This document shows, piece by piece, positions 36,436 through 43,706 of a DNA stretch of 64,000 nucleotides. A program made the position numbers and the translations under genes. Source of the DNA: Treponema sp. (GTDB lineage Bacteria; Spirochaetota; Spirochaetia; Treponematales; Treponemataceae); assembly GCA_024402535.1 (NCBI GenBank), contig JAKSTN010000006.1, forward strand, positions 1-64,000, read 5' to 3'. The notes below the pieces were generated by a model. The model made no database searches. It was not told where the DNA came from and saw nothing but the letters and a program-made list of their open reading frames with translations. Every line of letters begins with the position of its first letter. Position 1 is the stretch's first letter.

Positions 36436-37011
36436 ATGGATATATACGCAGTTATTCACAACCTTAGGGGTGACCATCTGGAGCACTTCACAGAAGAAAA
36501 ATGGAATGTAATGAAATCTAAAATTGCACCCCATAAAATCATTTATGTGACTCCTGACTTATTGGATGAGAAACTTCTCTCTTTCAAATTTGAAGAAATA
36601 ATTTGGGACAGAATTTTTAATCCTTTTACCAATTCTTACGCTAAAATTATCGTTCCTTTTATGCCTACTGGATATTATGAAATGACAATTTACGCAAGAG
36701 AAAAGATTGCAAGTAAAATTGCTTTGTATAACGAAAAGCAGGCAGATGACGCAAAATACAGAAAAAAATCTCTTGAAGAACTTGAACAGGAAGAAAAGGA
36801 ATATAACGAAAAGCTTCTCATTCATATCGCAGAAACTCAGAAAATTGATAAGGATTACGAAGACCTTACAACAGATGAAGAAGTGATAAAACGGTGGATG
36901 GACAACGGAATGGCTTCACCGCCGCATAAAGTTATTGCCATCAAAAACCGTACGGAATTTTCCTGGAAACAGTTCAAAGAATTCTGTACTGCAATTTATG
37001 GTAAGAAATAA
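36436..37011 (+). CDS. Unidentified 191-residue protein flanked by short repeats
   Basis: The ATG at 36436 has AAGGA 7 nt upstream and is preferred over a reading from 36406. The N-terminus MDIYAVIHNLRGDHLEHFT is followed by a mixed alpha-beta part, a highly charged central helix (KSLEELEQEEKEYNEKLL, about 112-129) and a C-terminal segment with KRTEFSW-like aromatic residues. It appears to be cytoplasmic. I see no known motif. The bracketing repeats suggest that it moved as a single-gene unit. Confidence 0.6.
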   Translation: MDIYAVIHNLRGDHLEHFTEEKWNVMKSKIAPHKIIYVTPDLLDEKLLSFKFEEIIWDRIFNPFTNSYAKIIVPFMPTGYYEMTIYAREKIASKIALYNEKQADDAKYRKKSLEELEQEEKEYNEKLLIHIAETQKIDKDYEDLTTDEEVIKRWMDNGMASPPHKVIAIKNRTEFSWKQFKEFCTAIYGKK

Positions 37012-37037
37012 AAAGTTAGTTCAGCAAAGTTTTTAAT
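37012..37037. repeat. Short repeat after the 191-residue gene, copy 2
   Basis: This is the partner of 36400-36425 (22 of 26 positions), beginning right after the stop codon at 37009-37011. Confidence 0.45.
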
Positions 37038-37068
37038 GCAATTGGAAAAAAGTGTCTTTAAATCAAAT

Positions 37069-37097
37069 GAAGCGGATCTGATTTAGAGATCCGCTTC
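37069..37097 (-). terminator. Perfect 11-bp hairpin after the 22-residue peptide gene
   Basis: GAAGCGGATCT (37069-37079) and AGATCCGCTTC (37087-37097) pair perfectly around a 7-nt loop. It begins 5 bp after the peptide stop on the minus strand. The T-run is interrupted. Confidence 0.5.
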
Positions 37098-37101
37098 ACT
37101 A

Positions 37102-37170
37102 TTACTGTATCTTGAACAGAATGATTTCTGTAACCAGGTACAGCATAAAAACGATAGTCTTTATGTTCAT
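37102..37170 (-). CDS. 22-residue hydrophobic peptide with an ideal ribosome-binding site
   Basis: ATG 37170 follows AAGGAGG with 5 nt spacing; the stop is TAA 37102-37104. The product (MNIKTIVFMLYLVTEIILF plus KIQ) is a single hydrophobic helix with a charged end. Such compact units, with a strong ribosome-binding site and an immediate hairpin, resemble type I toxin genes, though no antisense RNA is proven. It is similar in design, but not in sequence, to the 27-residue peptide at 11302. Confidence 0.5.
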   Translation of the reverse strand: MNIKTIVFMLYLVTEIILFKIQ

Positions 37171-37345
37171 CTTTTCCTCCTTAGTTCCTTGATAATGAAG
37201 AGCTGGATAAAAGAAGGAATTGGTTATGGCTAAATTCTATTTTGGAGTTCAAACTAATTCAAGTGGTTTTCAGAAATTGTAACAGTGAATACAATAGAAA
37301 TTTAGTCGGTACGTTTTTTACTTTGTATAATTTAATACAGGTACA

Positions 37346-37429
37346 ATGATTTTTCAATTTTTGAGGGTTATTATACTTAAAAAATACGTGAAGGAAGAAA
37401 GAGAAAAACACGATCGACTAAAAAACTAG
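37346..37429 (+). pseudogene. 27-codon fragment with a MIFQFLRVI start
   Basis: ATG 37346 to TAG 37429. Its opening matches the frames at 36015 and 37618, then diverges into a lysine/glutamate-rich tail (KKYVKEEREKHDRLKN). No ribosome-binding site is evident. It is probably a truncated copy; a functional short peptide cannot be excluded. Confidence 0.4.
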
Positions 37430-37567
37430 TTGAAAAAATTTAATTGCTATTTCGCTAAAGAAACATTTAATTCAGTAAAGTGAATTGAAACTCAGTTACT
37501 GAAATAAAATCGAGTTAAGGTTTTTCCAGAGAAAACCGATAAATAAGTAATTATAATTTCAAGCTTC

Positions 37568-37605
37568 AAGGGCGCCGGGTTCGTTGAACAGGCGCCCTTT
37601 TTTTT
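37568..37605 (+). terminator. GC-rich hairpin with T-run (dispersed GCGCC-GTTC hairpin family)
   Basis: AAGGGCGCC (37568-37576) and GGCGCCCTT (37591-37599) enclose an inner GTTC/GAAC pair and are followed by a run of T. Related hairpins lie at 43211-43235 and 55646-55670. Confidence 0.75.
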
Positions 37606-37617
37606 GTTTTGGGTATA

Positions 37618-38103
37618 ATGAGCTTCCAATTTTTGAGGGCCATTAACCAGAATTTTAAAGATGCTGGATATAATACAGCAAGAGATTTTGTTGAAGATGT
37701 TTCTAAAGATTATGATGCAATATATCAGGGAGAAGGAACTACTTTGGTTATTGTAAAAACTAAAAACGGTTTACTTGCTGAATATATCTCATTAAAGCCT
37801 GCAGAAGATAATGACTTTTATACTGTTGAAACAGGATTGAAATTAAGAAGTGATTATTTTAAAAACAAAGAGCCGTTATGGATAAATCCAAATGGCTCAA
37901 TGGCATCAATGTCAGGAACGGCGCAGTCATTCCAGACTAATATCCCCCGCGCTAACTTAGGTAACATTGATGCTATTAATGTAAACGGAGAAATAAGTAA
38001 TGTCAATAATCCATCTATTCTTTCCCAGGAAGAATATGATCCTAGGAAAAATATTCTAAAGGTAAGATGCGGATGGAATAAAAACAAGAACCAAATGGAA
38101 TGA
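37618..38103 (+). CDS. Unidentified 161-residue protein (MSFQFLRAI family)
   Basis: The ATG at 37618 aligns with the two fragments at 36015 and 37346, which supports it over the ATG at 37609. The protein has an alpha-beta N-terminal domain (NFKDAGYNTARDFVEDVSKD, about 12-31), beta strands with a TVETGLKLRSDYF segment, and a glycine/asparagine-rich C-terminal part with PNGSMASMSGTAQSF. It has no signal peptide. No family is recognised. It seems to be the only full-length member of the local three-copy family. Confidence 0.55.
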   Translation: MSFQFLRAINQNFKDAGYNTARDFVEDVSKDYDAIYQGEGTTLVIVKTKNGLLAEYISLKPAEDNDFYTVETGLKLRSDYFKNKEPLWINPNGSMASMSGTAQSFQTNIPRANLGNIDAINVNGEISNVNNPSILSQEEYDPRKNILKVRCGWNKNKNQME

Positions 38104-38169
38104 CGTTATTAATGGAATTCCGTGCTGGAAAATATGAATTGAAACTGCAGACAGCCTACAGAAAAAAAT

Positions 38170-38187
38170 AAGCACTCCGAAGAGTGC
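38170..38187. terminator. Hairpin in the 38.1-38.3 kb gap
   Basis: AGCACTC and GAGTGCT around a short loop, downstream of the 37618 gene and without a T-run. A further CGAGC-cccaa-GCTCG stem lies at about 38219-38233. I see no gene between 38104 and 38304. Confidence 0.4.
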
Positions 38188-38304
38188 TCATGTGTGACTA
38201 GGCAAACGTCCGAAACGTAACGAGCCCCAAGCTCGCGGCGCTATCCACGGTTTATGATTAGTTCTTAAGTAAATAAAAGTCAAATCAATTATGACTATAA
38301 AGAC

Positions 38305-38550
38305 ATGGAAGTGAAATGCAACGGCAGCGCCACCCTGCCACTTAAGGAATTAACAGAGTTTCAAGGCGGACTGAAAAACAGGACCAGAACCGACGTCGAC
38401 AAAATAATCACATCTATTCATAAATTCGGATTTGTTACGCCGTTCTTTGTTTGGAACTATGACGGAATAAACCACGTCCTGGACGGACACGACCGCTTAA
38501 TGGCCTTAAAAATAATGCGCCAGCAGGTTCTCCTCATAAGTAAAAAATAA
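38305..38550 (+). pseudogene. Truncated ParB-like N-terminal domain
   Basis: The 81 codons read as a ParB/sulfiredoxin-like nuclease domain: LPLKELTEFQGGLKNRT, DVDKIITSIHKFGFVTPFFV and NHVLDGHDRLMAL. In phage and plasmid proteins this domain continues for tens of residues or is fused to a methyltransferase. Here it ends abruptly in VLLISKK. No ribosome-binding site is evident. It is probably a fragment left by rearrangement, though a minimal single-domain protein is possible. Confidence 0.55.
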
Positions 38551-38739
38551 AAATAAACCTATACATTTTCACTTTTACGGCAATTAAGCGAGCCCGTTCA
38601 TAAAGATTTTTAATGTTCTTCATGGTCTCTTTGTGCTCTTGTGATTACCGAATTTTCTTCTTTTGGTACTCCTTTGTCCTTTCGGAATATTTAAGTTTCG
38701 TTGATGTTACGTTAGTAGAACCTGTCTTGAAGTCAATAG

Positions 38740-38967
38740 TTAATATGGATTTTTTTTCAATTCTTCTACAGTAAGGTTGTTATCTTTAAGAAAATTAAAA
38801 TATTCTGTCTCAGTTCCGTCTATGAGAATTGAAAGTTCTTCTTTCTCTAAATCTGAAATATTAGACAAGTTTTGATAAAGATAAAAATACCTACCCATTA
38901 AGTCATTTTGTAATACCCATTGAATATTAAAAAAACTTAATACCAAATTCTGCCCTTTAACAAACAT
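38740..38967 (-). CDS. Small unidentified protein, possibly the end of a split gene
   Basis: The 75-codon frame starts 1 nt after the stop of another minus-strand frame (ending LTNKFTLVYSISKLRE). Further upstream a third frame (KFIGSSARISLEDYEKFF) breaks off at a stop. Together they look like one gene broken by frameshifts, or a coupled mini-operon. The product has LEKEELSILIDGTETEYF and a helical acidic end. No motif is recognised and the ribosome-binding site is weak. Confidence 0.4.
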   Translation of the reverse strand: MFVKGQNLVLSFFNIQWVLQNDLMGRYFYLYQNLSNISDLEKEELSILIDGTETEYFNFLKDNNLTVEELKKNPY

Positions 38968-39161
38968 GTTATTCTCTTAGTTTTGATATAGAATACACCA
39001 AAGTAAACTTGTTAGTAAGTTGACTTAAAGGATAATCAAAAAAACTTTTCATAATCTTCCAAACTAATTCTTGCGGAACTTCCAATGAACTTTTTCATTC
39101 CTTTTTGTATAATGGCTTCGGGAAACTCTTAGGTCAAAGATGTCGTTAAAAGAATGGGTAA

Positions 39162-39266
39162 AAATATTTTCCTTTTGCAGCACTGAAAGGCTACGAAGAA
39201 AGTCTTGATGAGGGGCGGCAGCTGGTGGAAGAAGATTCTAGTGATGCAGATAGATTATGTTATTAA
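39162..39266 (+). pseudogene. C-terminal fragment of a lost gene before the YgjP-like gene
   Basis: A frame with no start reads FPFAALKGYEESLDEGRQ, then VEEDSSDADRLCY, and stops at 39264-39266, overlapping the start of the YgjP-like gene. Its charged composition looks like real coding sequence. YgjP-like genes often follow type I restriction genes, so this may be the end of such a gene, but I cannot confirm that. Confidence 0.4.
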
Positions 39267-39801
39267 GAAAAGCCATCGTCGCTCCATAAGTTTGCATGTA
39301 GATTCGGATGGAAAAGTTATTGTAAAAGCTCCTGTAGGAATGCCTGCGTATGTGGCAGAAGAGTTTATTCGTGAAAAACGGAATTGGATTCTAAATCAAC
39401 TTACAAAAATTGAAAATCAAACCAGACTTGCCGAACAGCTTGGATGTTTATCTGCTCAGGATATAAAGAATTTGAAGATAAGAGCAAAGGGTTTGATTCC
39501 TGAAAGGGTAAAGTATTATGCCAATCTATCAGGGATTACTTACAATAAGATTTTTATTAGACTGCAAAAATCCAGATGGGGAAGCTGTTCTGCCGATGGA
39601 AATCTAAACTTTAATTGCCTTTTGGCGCTAATGCCGCTTGAAATTCTGGATAGCGTTATAGTCCATGAGCTGTGTCATAGGAGACATATGGATCATTCTA
39701 AGGCTTTTTATAACGAAGTCCTTACAATTTATCCTGATTATAAACGGTGCAATAAATGGCTCAAGGAAAATGGTCCTGCCTACTTTCGTCGCATAAAATA
39801 A
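39244..39801 (+). CDS. YgjP-like (DUF45) zinc metallopeptidase
   Basis: The ATG at 39244 (MQIDYVIKKSHRRSISLHV) matches the usual family start; GGTGGAAGAAG lies upstream. The product has 185 residues. Family signatures are RLQKSRWGSCSADGNLNFN and the zinc site VIVHELCHRRHMDHS (HExxH variant HELCH plus a downstream His). YgjP-like proteins are often encoded beside type I restriction systems and mobile elements. Their substrate is unknown. The next gene starts 17 bp downstream. A second YgjP-like protein is at 50246. Confidence 0.85.
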   Translation: MQIDYVIKKSHRRSISLHVDSDGKVIVKAPVGMPAYVAEEFIREKRNWILNQLTKIENQTRLAEQLGCLSAQDIKNLKIRAKGLIPERVKYYANLSGITYNKIFIRLQKSRWGSCSADGNLNFNCLLALMPLEILDSVIVHELCHRRHMDHSKAFYNEVLTIYPDYKRCNKWLKENGPAYFRRIK

Positions 39802-39817
39802 GATGGAGAATAAACGC

Positions 39818-40456
39818 ATGAAGCTATATATTTCAGATTTACATTTTTTTGGAGAACAGTTGATTTCAAATCTTGACCACCGTGATTTTCCAGATATCCG
39901 AACTATGAATCAACATATGATTGAACAATGGAATGCCACTGTAAAAGGTGGTGATCAGGTGATTGTTCTTGGAGATCTTTTCCATACTAAAGATGTAGAT
40001 TCTGTAAACTGGGTTTTAAACAGACTTTCCGGAAAAATTTGTCTGATAGAAGGAAATCATGATTGTATATGGCTGAAAAAAGAAGGGATTAATTTAAATC
40101 GCTTTGAATGGATTAAGCCTTATGCAGAATTTGATGATCATGGATATACGGTTATCGCCAGTCATTATCCAATCTTCTGCTATAATCATCAGCATGTACG
40201 TAAGCCGGATGGTTCACACAGAACTTATATGCTGTACGGTCATGTTCATAACAGTCCTGACGAATTACTTGTAAATCAGTTTCAAAATATTACCCGACAG
40301 ACAGTGGTAACGAATGCTCAGGGATTTACGGATAATATTCCTTGCCATATGATAAATTGCTTCTGTATGTTCAGTGATTATAAACCGTTGAATCTTGAAG
40401 AGTGGATTAAGCTGGATGAAGAGCGGCGAAAATCTGGTGAGATTAACGGGAATTAA
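39818..40456 (+). CDS. Calcineurin-like metallophosphoesterase
   Basis: The ATG at 39818 has GGAGA 8 nt upstream (an ATG at 39803 is the alternative); the product has 212 residues. All five metal motifs are present: SDLHFFGE, VLGDLFH, EGNHDC, ASHYP and YGHVHN. The family cleaves phosphomonoesters or phosphodiesters, including nucleic acids and small nucleotides. The gene is co-oriented with the YgjP-like gene, probably in one transcript. The substrate is unknown. Confidence 0.88.
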   Translation: MKLYISDLHFFGEQLISNLDHRDFPDIRTMNQHMIEQWNATVKGGDQVIVLGDLFHTKDVDSVNWVLNRLSGKICLIEGNHDCIWLKKEGINLNRFEWIKPYAEFDDHGYTVIASHYPIFCYNHQHVRKPDGSHRTYMLYGHVHNSPDELLVNQFQNITRQTVVTNAQGFTDNIPCHMINCFCMFSDYKPLNLEEWIKLDEERRKSGEINGN

Positions 40457-40506
40457 AAAAATAGACATTCATAAGTATAACGATCCGTAATCTCGCAGTG
40501 CTTTTC

Positions 40507-40755
40507 TTATTTTATTAAATTGTCAAATATATAGCGGCTGACTGTTTTCCCTGCAGCTTCTGCAAGTTCTTTTAACTTTTCAACTTCAGTTGGTGTTCCT
40601 GAAATTGAGATCGTTTTACGTCTAGCTTCTTCATCTTTTTTAGGACGGCCGCCACCATGATACCCGTAACCGGAATATTTTTTTTCTTCCCCTTCTTCCA
40701 GGATCTTTTTCATTTCTGGTGATATATAAGCTTTGGGTTCAACGTATTTTTCCAT
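40507..40755 (-). CDS. Small ribbon-helix-helix-like DNA-binding protein
   Basis: The ATG at 40755 has TAGGAG 8 nt upstream, giving 82 residues (MEKYVEPKAYISPEMKKIL). A GGGRPKK AT-hook-like stretch precedes a C-terminal strand-helix-helix (KTISISGTPTEVEKLKEL, then SRYIFDNLIK), typical of CopG or mobilisation-accessory proteins. Such proteins repress small operons or assist relaxases. A DnaA-box-containing repeat lies in its upstream region. Confidence 0.65.
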   Translation of the reverse strand: MEKYVEPKAYISPEMKKILEEGEEKKYSGYGYHGGGRPKKDEEARRKTISISGTPTEVEKLKELAEAAGKTVSRYIFDNLIK

Positions 40756-40784
40756 GAAATGACTCCTAATAAATGTTTGTATAG

Positions 40785-40818
40785 AAATTGTAACAGATTT
40801 TAAAGAGTTATCCACAAA
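40785..40818. repeat. 34-bp repeat with a consensus DnaA box, copy 1
   Basis: The stretch matches 43146-43179 with one mismatch. It contains TTATCCACA (40808-40816), a perfect DnaA box. Confidence 0.6.
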
Positions 40819-40878
40819 TTTTATAAATATGGTTGTTTTGGAAAAAAAGATTAGGCTTTGATGTCGTGCCGGGTTAGT

Positions 40879-41742
40879 TTATTTTCGGAAAAGTATTTTA
40901 CTTAGGATGCCTATCTTTAGTCCTGTCTTTAGAACCTCCTTACTATTCTTCTTGAATGAGTCGTCTGGATTTGGTTCATCAAATAGAAGTAATTTGGTAT
41001 GTATGAATTTCATATCTTTTTCGTGAACCTTCATCCAAACAAAGATCATTACAGGTACTACAAAAGCCAAGAGTATAATGTTTAATACTACGGCAACAGC
41101 TATCAGATAAAATGGTATCCATAATATAGGAGAAGATTCTGGAGGACCACTAAACGCTTCTTGAAAACCTCGTGGATCGGTTATTAAAAGATAAAGAAAT
41201 AAAGATATGTATGAAAAGAGAGACAAACATAATAATTGGGCCCAAATACTGCTAGAGTAACTAAAAACAGTAAAAGCTTTATCTTTATTTAATTCTATAG
41301 CTATAAATGCTGATATGATTGAATTCCTTACTTTTTTACAGTCTTCTTCATATTGTTTAATATCTTCATAACTCATGTTTTTTATATGTGTAGTTATGAA
41401 GTTCAACTGTTCAAGTTTCTCATATGTAATAATTTCTGCATTTAAATACTCATTACATTTCTTAAGTCTTTCTCTGTAATTCGGATCTTTAATGCCTGGA
41501 TTATTCTTTGCCGTGATTTCTATGTTATTCTTTATAGCCATTAATGTTGTTTGAAGAGATTTTACTTGTTCTATAAAGTCAATATTGTCTCTATTCTTTC
41601 TAAAATATGGGAAATATTTAATACTTCCATGACAAGCAATTGCATCTTCGCCCCATTCATCAAACCACTGCTGAGAAGGATTCATATTAATGAATACTTC
41701 GTGGAACCGAGAATAATCAACTATTTTCCTTTGCTTCGCCAT
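40879..41742 (-). CDS. Two-TM membrane protein paired with a JAB protein
   Basis: The protein has 287 residues. The N-terminal 150 residues are soluble and helical (FHEVFINMNPSQQWFDEWGE). Two hydrophobic helices follow (about 166-192 and 205-238; LLCLSLFSYISLFLYLLI and WIPFYLIAVAVVLNIILLAF), then a charged cytoplasmic tail. Its start overlaps the end of the upstream JAB gene by 22 bp, so translation is coupled. Two-TM partners of sensor or protease domains occur as effectors in conflict systems, which is suggested here only by layout. Confidence 0.65.
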   Translation of the reverse strand: MAKQRKIVDYSRFHEVFINMNPSQQWFDEWGEDAIACHGSIKYFPYFRKNRDNIDFIEQVKSLQTTLMAIKNNIEITAKNNPGIKDPNYRERLKKCNEYLNAEIITYEKLEQLNFITTHIKNMSYEDIKQYEEDCKKVRNSIISAFIAIELNKDKAFTVFSYSSSIWAQLLCLSLFSYISLFLYLLITDPRGFQEAFSGPPESSPILWIPFYLIAVAVVLNIILLAFVVPVMIFVWMKVHEKDMKFIHTKLLLFDEPNPDDSFKKNSKEVLKTGLKIGILSKILFRK

Positions 41743-42143
41743 AAGCCCCCCAGTTTTGCATAGTGTTCATTCTGTGCATAAGAGAATATGAAATCATAAT
41801 CCTTAAGAATAATGATATGGTCCATTAACTTTACTTTATGTCGTTTGCATACTTTAGAAGCTGATATAGTAAGGTCATTATCATTTTCGCTTGGGAATCC
41901 AAGGTTCTTTGGATGGTTATGTACAAGAATAACACCATTTGGTTTATAGTCTAAAAGATGCCAGTCGAATTTATACATCTTGAGTTCACAGGCATTTTCT
42001 TTACCTTTAGCAAGTGTGATAAAATGTTCCGGCTCTCCATTTGAATTTAAATCTACAACCATAATATGTTCTACATCTAATGGCTGCAGTTTCCGTTGTA
42101 ATTTCTTTACGATTCTGTCGTAAGTTTCTTGATTAATTTTCAT
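41721..42143 (-). CDS. JAB/RadC-like domain protein
   Basis: The protein has 140 residues. The JAMM motif HxHx7Sx2D is intact: His75, His77, Ser85 and Asp88 in VHNHPKNLGFPSENDND. Strands around it (EHIMVVDLNSNGEPEH, KLMDHIIILKDYDF) follow the RadC/JAB fold. It could be a metal-dependent isopeptidase or, as in plasmid RadC relatives, of unknown activity. It overlaps the downstream two-TM gene. A second RadC-like domain in the window is the C-terminus of the polyvalent protein at 30512. Confidence 0.75.
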   Translation of the reverse strand: MKINQETYDRIVKKLQRKLQPLDVEHIMVVDLNSNGEPEHFITLAKGKENACELKMYKFDWHLLDYKPNGVILVHNHPKNLGFPSENDNDLTISASKVCKRHKVKLMDHIIILKDYDFIFSYAQNEHYAKLGGLWRSKGK

Positions 42144-42282
42144 TAGACCTAAATAAATTATACTGGTTTTTATTATATAATGACAAAAAAATTAAAAAAA
42201 TTAAAATATCCCGCTTTGTATTAATTATTTCTACAGAAATTTATAGTACACTAATAAGTGAGAAAATTAAGGAGTTCCCCAA

Positions 42283-42420
42283 ATGAGCGTCTGGATTATC
42301 GGCTGTATCGTTGTGGCGATTCTAGTACAAGTAATTGTTAGAAGGATTTGGTTTAAAAGATTTCAAAATCTAGCAAATGATTTGAAAGCCAAGTTTCAAA
42401 AAGATTTAGATGAGATTTGA
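42283..42420 (+). CDS. 45-residue single-pass membrane protein
   Basis: ATG 42283 follows AAGGAG; the stop is TGA 42418-42420. The N-terminal 18 residues are a membrane helix (SVWIIGCIVVAILVQVIV), followed by a basic RRIWFKRF boundary and an amphipathic charged tail. It is probably an inner-membrane peptide with a cytoplasmic tail. The function is unknown. Confidence 0.6.
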   Translation: MSVWIIGCIVVAILVQVIVRRIWFKRFQNLANDLKAKFQKDLDEI

Positions 42421-42495
42421 AAAGATATTTAGTGTATTAAGCAAAACACTTTAGATCCCATTTATTAAATAATAGTACCGTAAAGGAGGATGAAA

Positions 42496-42708
42496 ATGCC
42501 AGAATTAAGGGACCTTGATCTTTATTGGAATGATAACGATATTGTTTTTGGTTTTGACAAAGACCGTAATGAGTATGTCTTAGATATTCATGGCGAAATT
42601 AAACCTGTAGAAAAAGGAAGTATTGATCCTATGTGGGGCGGTTGTCCTCTTCATGAAGCTGAAAGAATTCGTCAGGATTTGATCGAAGAAGATATGAAGT
42701 CAAAATAA
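42496..42708 (+). CDS. Small acidic unidentified protein
   Basis: The ATG at 42496 lies 6 nt after AAAGGAGG, giving 70 residues (MPELRDLDLYWNDNDIVFGF). The protein is acidic and contains VLDIHGEIKPVEKG and MWGGCPLHEAERI. No family is recognised. It follows the 45-residue membrane gene in the same orientation. Confidence 0.6.
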   Translation: MPELRDLDLYWNDNDIVFGFDKDRNEYVLDIHGEIKPVEKGSIDPMWGGCPLHEAERIRQDLIEEDMKSK

Positions 42709-42753
42709 AATACATTTCTTTGAGTTAAATCTGATTCAATCAGTTTGTATGGG

Positions 42754-42878
42754 AAATGTAAAACTGAGGAAAACGTCACATTGTTCGACCGAGACGCTTT
42801 TACTAAGAACGGAGCCCTTGTATCTATAACCTCATTAATCATAATTGTAATAAAAAAAACAGTTCTGGAAAATAACTA
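42754..42878. repeat. Near-identical long direct repeat, copy 2
   Basis: This is the partner of 36139-36262, in the same orientation and with one mismatch in about 98 bp. It lies immediately upstream of the tyrosine-recombinase remnant. Confidence 0.7.
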
Positions 42879-42898
42879 GAGCCACAAAAAAAATCTAG

Positions 42899-43115
42899 CC
42901 AGAGAAGCAAACTCTGGATCAAAGAATGCTTTATAATCAGAATAAGATAGAAGCTGGCACGTATAATGTTGCTTTAAGAATTACACCCTATACTTTACGT
43001 CATAAACGATACCAGTGTGGGTAAAGTGTAACATAGCAGTTACAAAAATACACCTAAGTTCCTAATAAAGCGATTAAAGTATTTGTTTTTTTTGAAAAAT
43101 ACAAGGTGGGAGGCG
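42899..43115 (+). pseudogene. Degraded C-terminus of a tyrosine recombinase
   Basis: A frame without a start reads QRMLYNQNKIEAGTYNV then ALRITPYTLRHKRYQCG before TAA 43022-43024. RITPxTLRH is the box II arginine motif of tyrosine recombinases. In another frame downstream, a stop-interrupted stretch reads QLQKYT, stop, VPNKAI, like the box around the catalytic tyrosine. The gene is clearly broken. Confidence 0.5.
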
Positions 43116-43145
43116 CACTCTTCTCTATCGATAAATCAGCAAGGG

Positions 43146-43179
43146 AAAATTGTAACAGTTTTTAAAGAGTTATCCACAA
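43146..43179. repeat. 34-bp repeat with a consensus DnaA box, copy 2
   Basis: This is the partner of 40785-40818, with TTATCCACA at 43170-43178. Confidence 0.6.
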
Positions 43180-43202
43180 AACATGTAATATTGATGTAGA
43201 AA

Positions 43203-43300
43203 TAAAAAAAGCGCCAGTTCAACGAACGTGACGCCTTTTAAACATATGAGAGTTACTTTATATTTCGGTTGCATTTGGAAATTCTTTATACTGTAAAAAC
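43203..43300. repeat. Dispersed repeat with a GCGCC hairpin, copy 1
   Basis: A hairpin (43211-43235) with minus-strand T-run is followed by a segment similar to 55638-55745. On the minus strand a short frame ends QYKEFPNATEI, then stop (43258-43260) and the hairpin, so this looks like the 3' end plus terminator of a lost gene. Confidence 0.5.
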
Positions 43301-43428
43301 TGTTAATATTTTCTTTGAAGAAAATGTCTGTAATCAAAATTTGGGCGATATGATTTTCATTTAGTATAACTTGATGCAGGACAATAAAATGCTGTCGGTT
43401 ATAAGATTAATAAGTACGGAAATTTTTT

Positions 43429-43650
43429 ATGCTAGAAGAAAAAAAGAAAGAAGTTCGTAAATTATACATTCAGTGTATTAAGTTTTTGCCGTTGGCTTGG
43501 GTTTATAGTTTCGATGTAGAAAGTGAAATGCTTTTAGATGAAAAGATTGAGTTTTTCACTCGATTATTGAATGGTGGGAAGTTAAAAGAATCAGATATTA
43601 ACCTTTTTGAAAGTATGATAAAAACACAATTTATGGATAAAACTTATTGA
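43429..43650 (+). CDS. Small unidentified protein
   Basis: The protein has 73 residues, starting MLEEKKKEVRKLYIQCIKFL, and is helical and charged, ending SMIKTQFMDKTY. The ribosome-binding site is weak. It lies 56 bp ahead of the 332-residue gene and could be in the same transcript. No motif is recognised. Confidence 0.45.
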   Translation: MLEEKKKEVRKLYIQCIKFLPLAWVYSFDVESEMLLDEKIEFFTRLLNGGKLKESDINLFESMIKTQFMDKTY

Positions 43651-43706
43651 ATCCTAGAAATCTTGACGGAGTATTATTTATCCTAGCAGAATGGAGATAG
43701 TAAACT

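Noticed and set aside
36139..42878. Reading the 98-bp repeats as integron attC sites
   Set aside because: The RYYYAAC and GTTRRRY ends and the long internal fold of attC sites are not evident, and genes between the copies face both ways.
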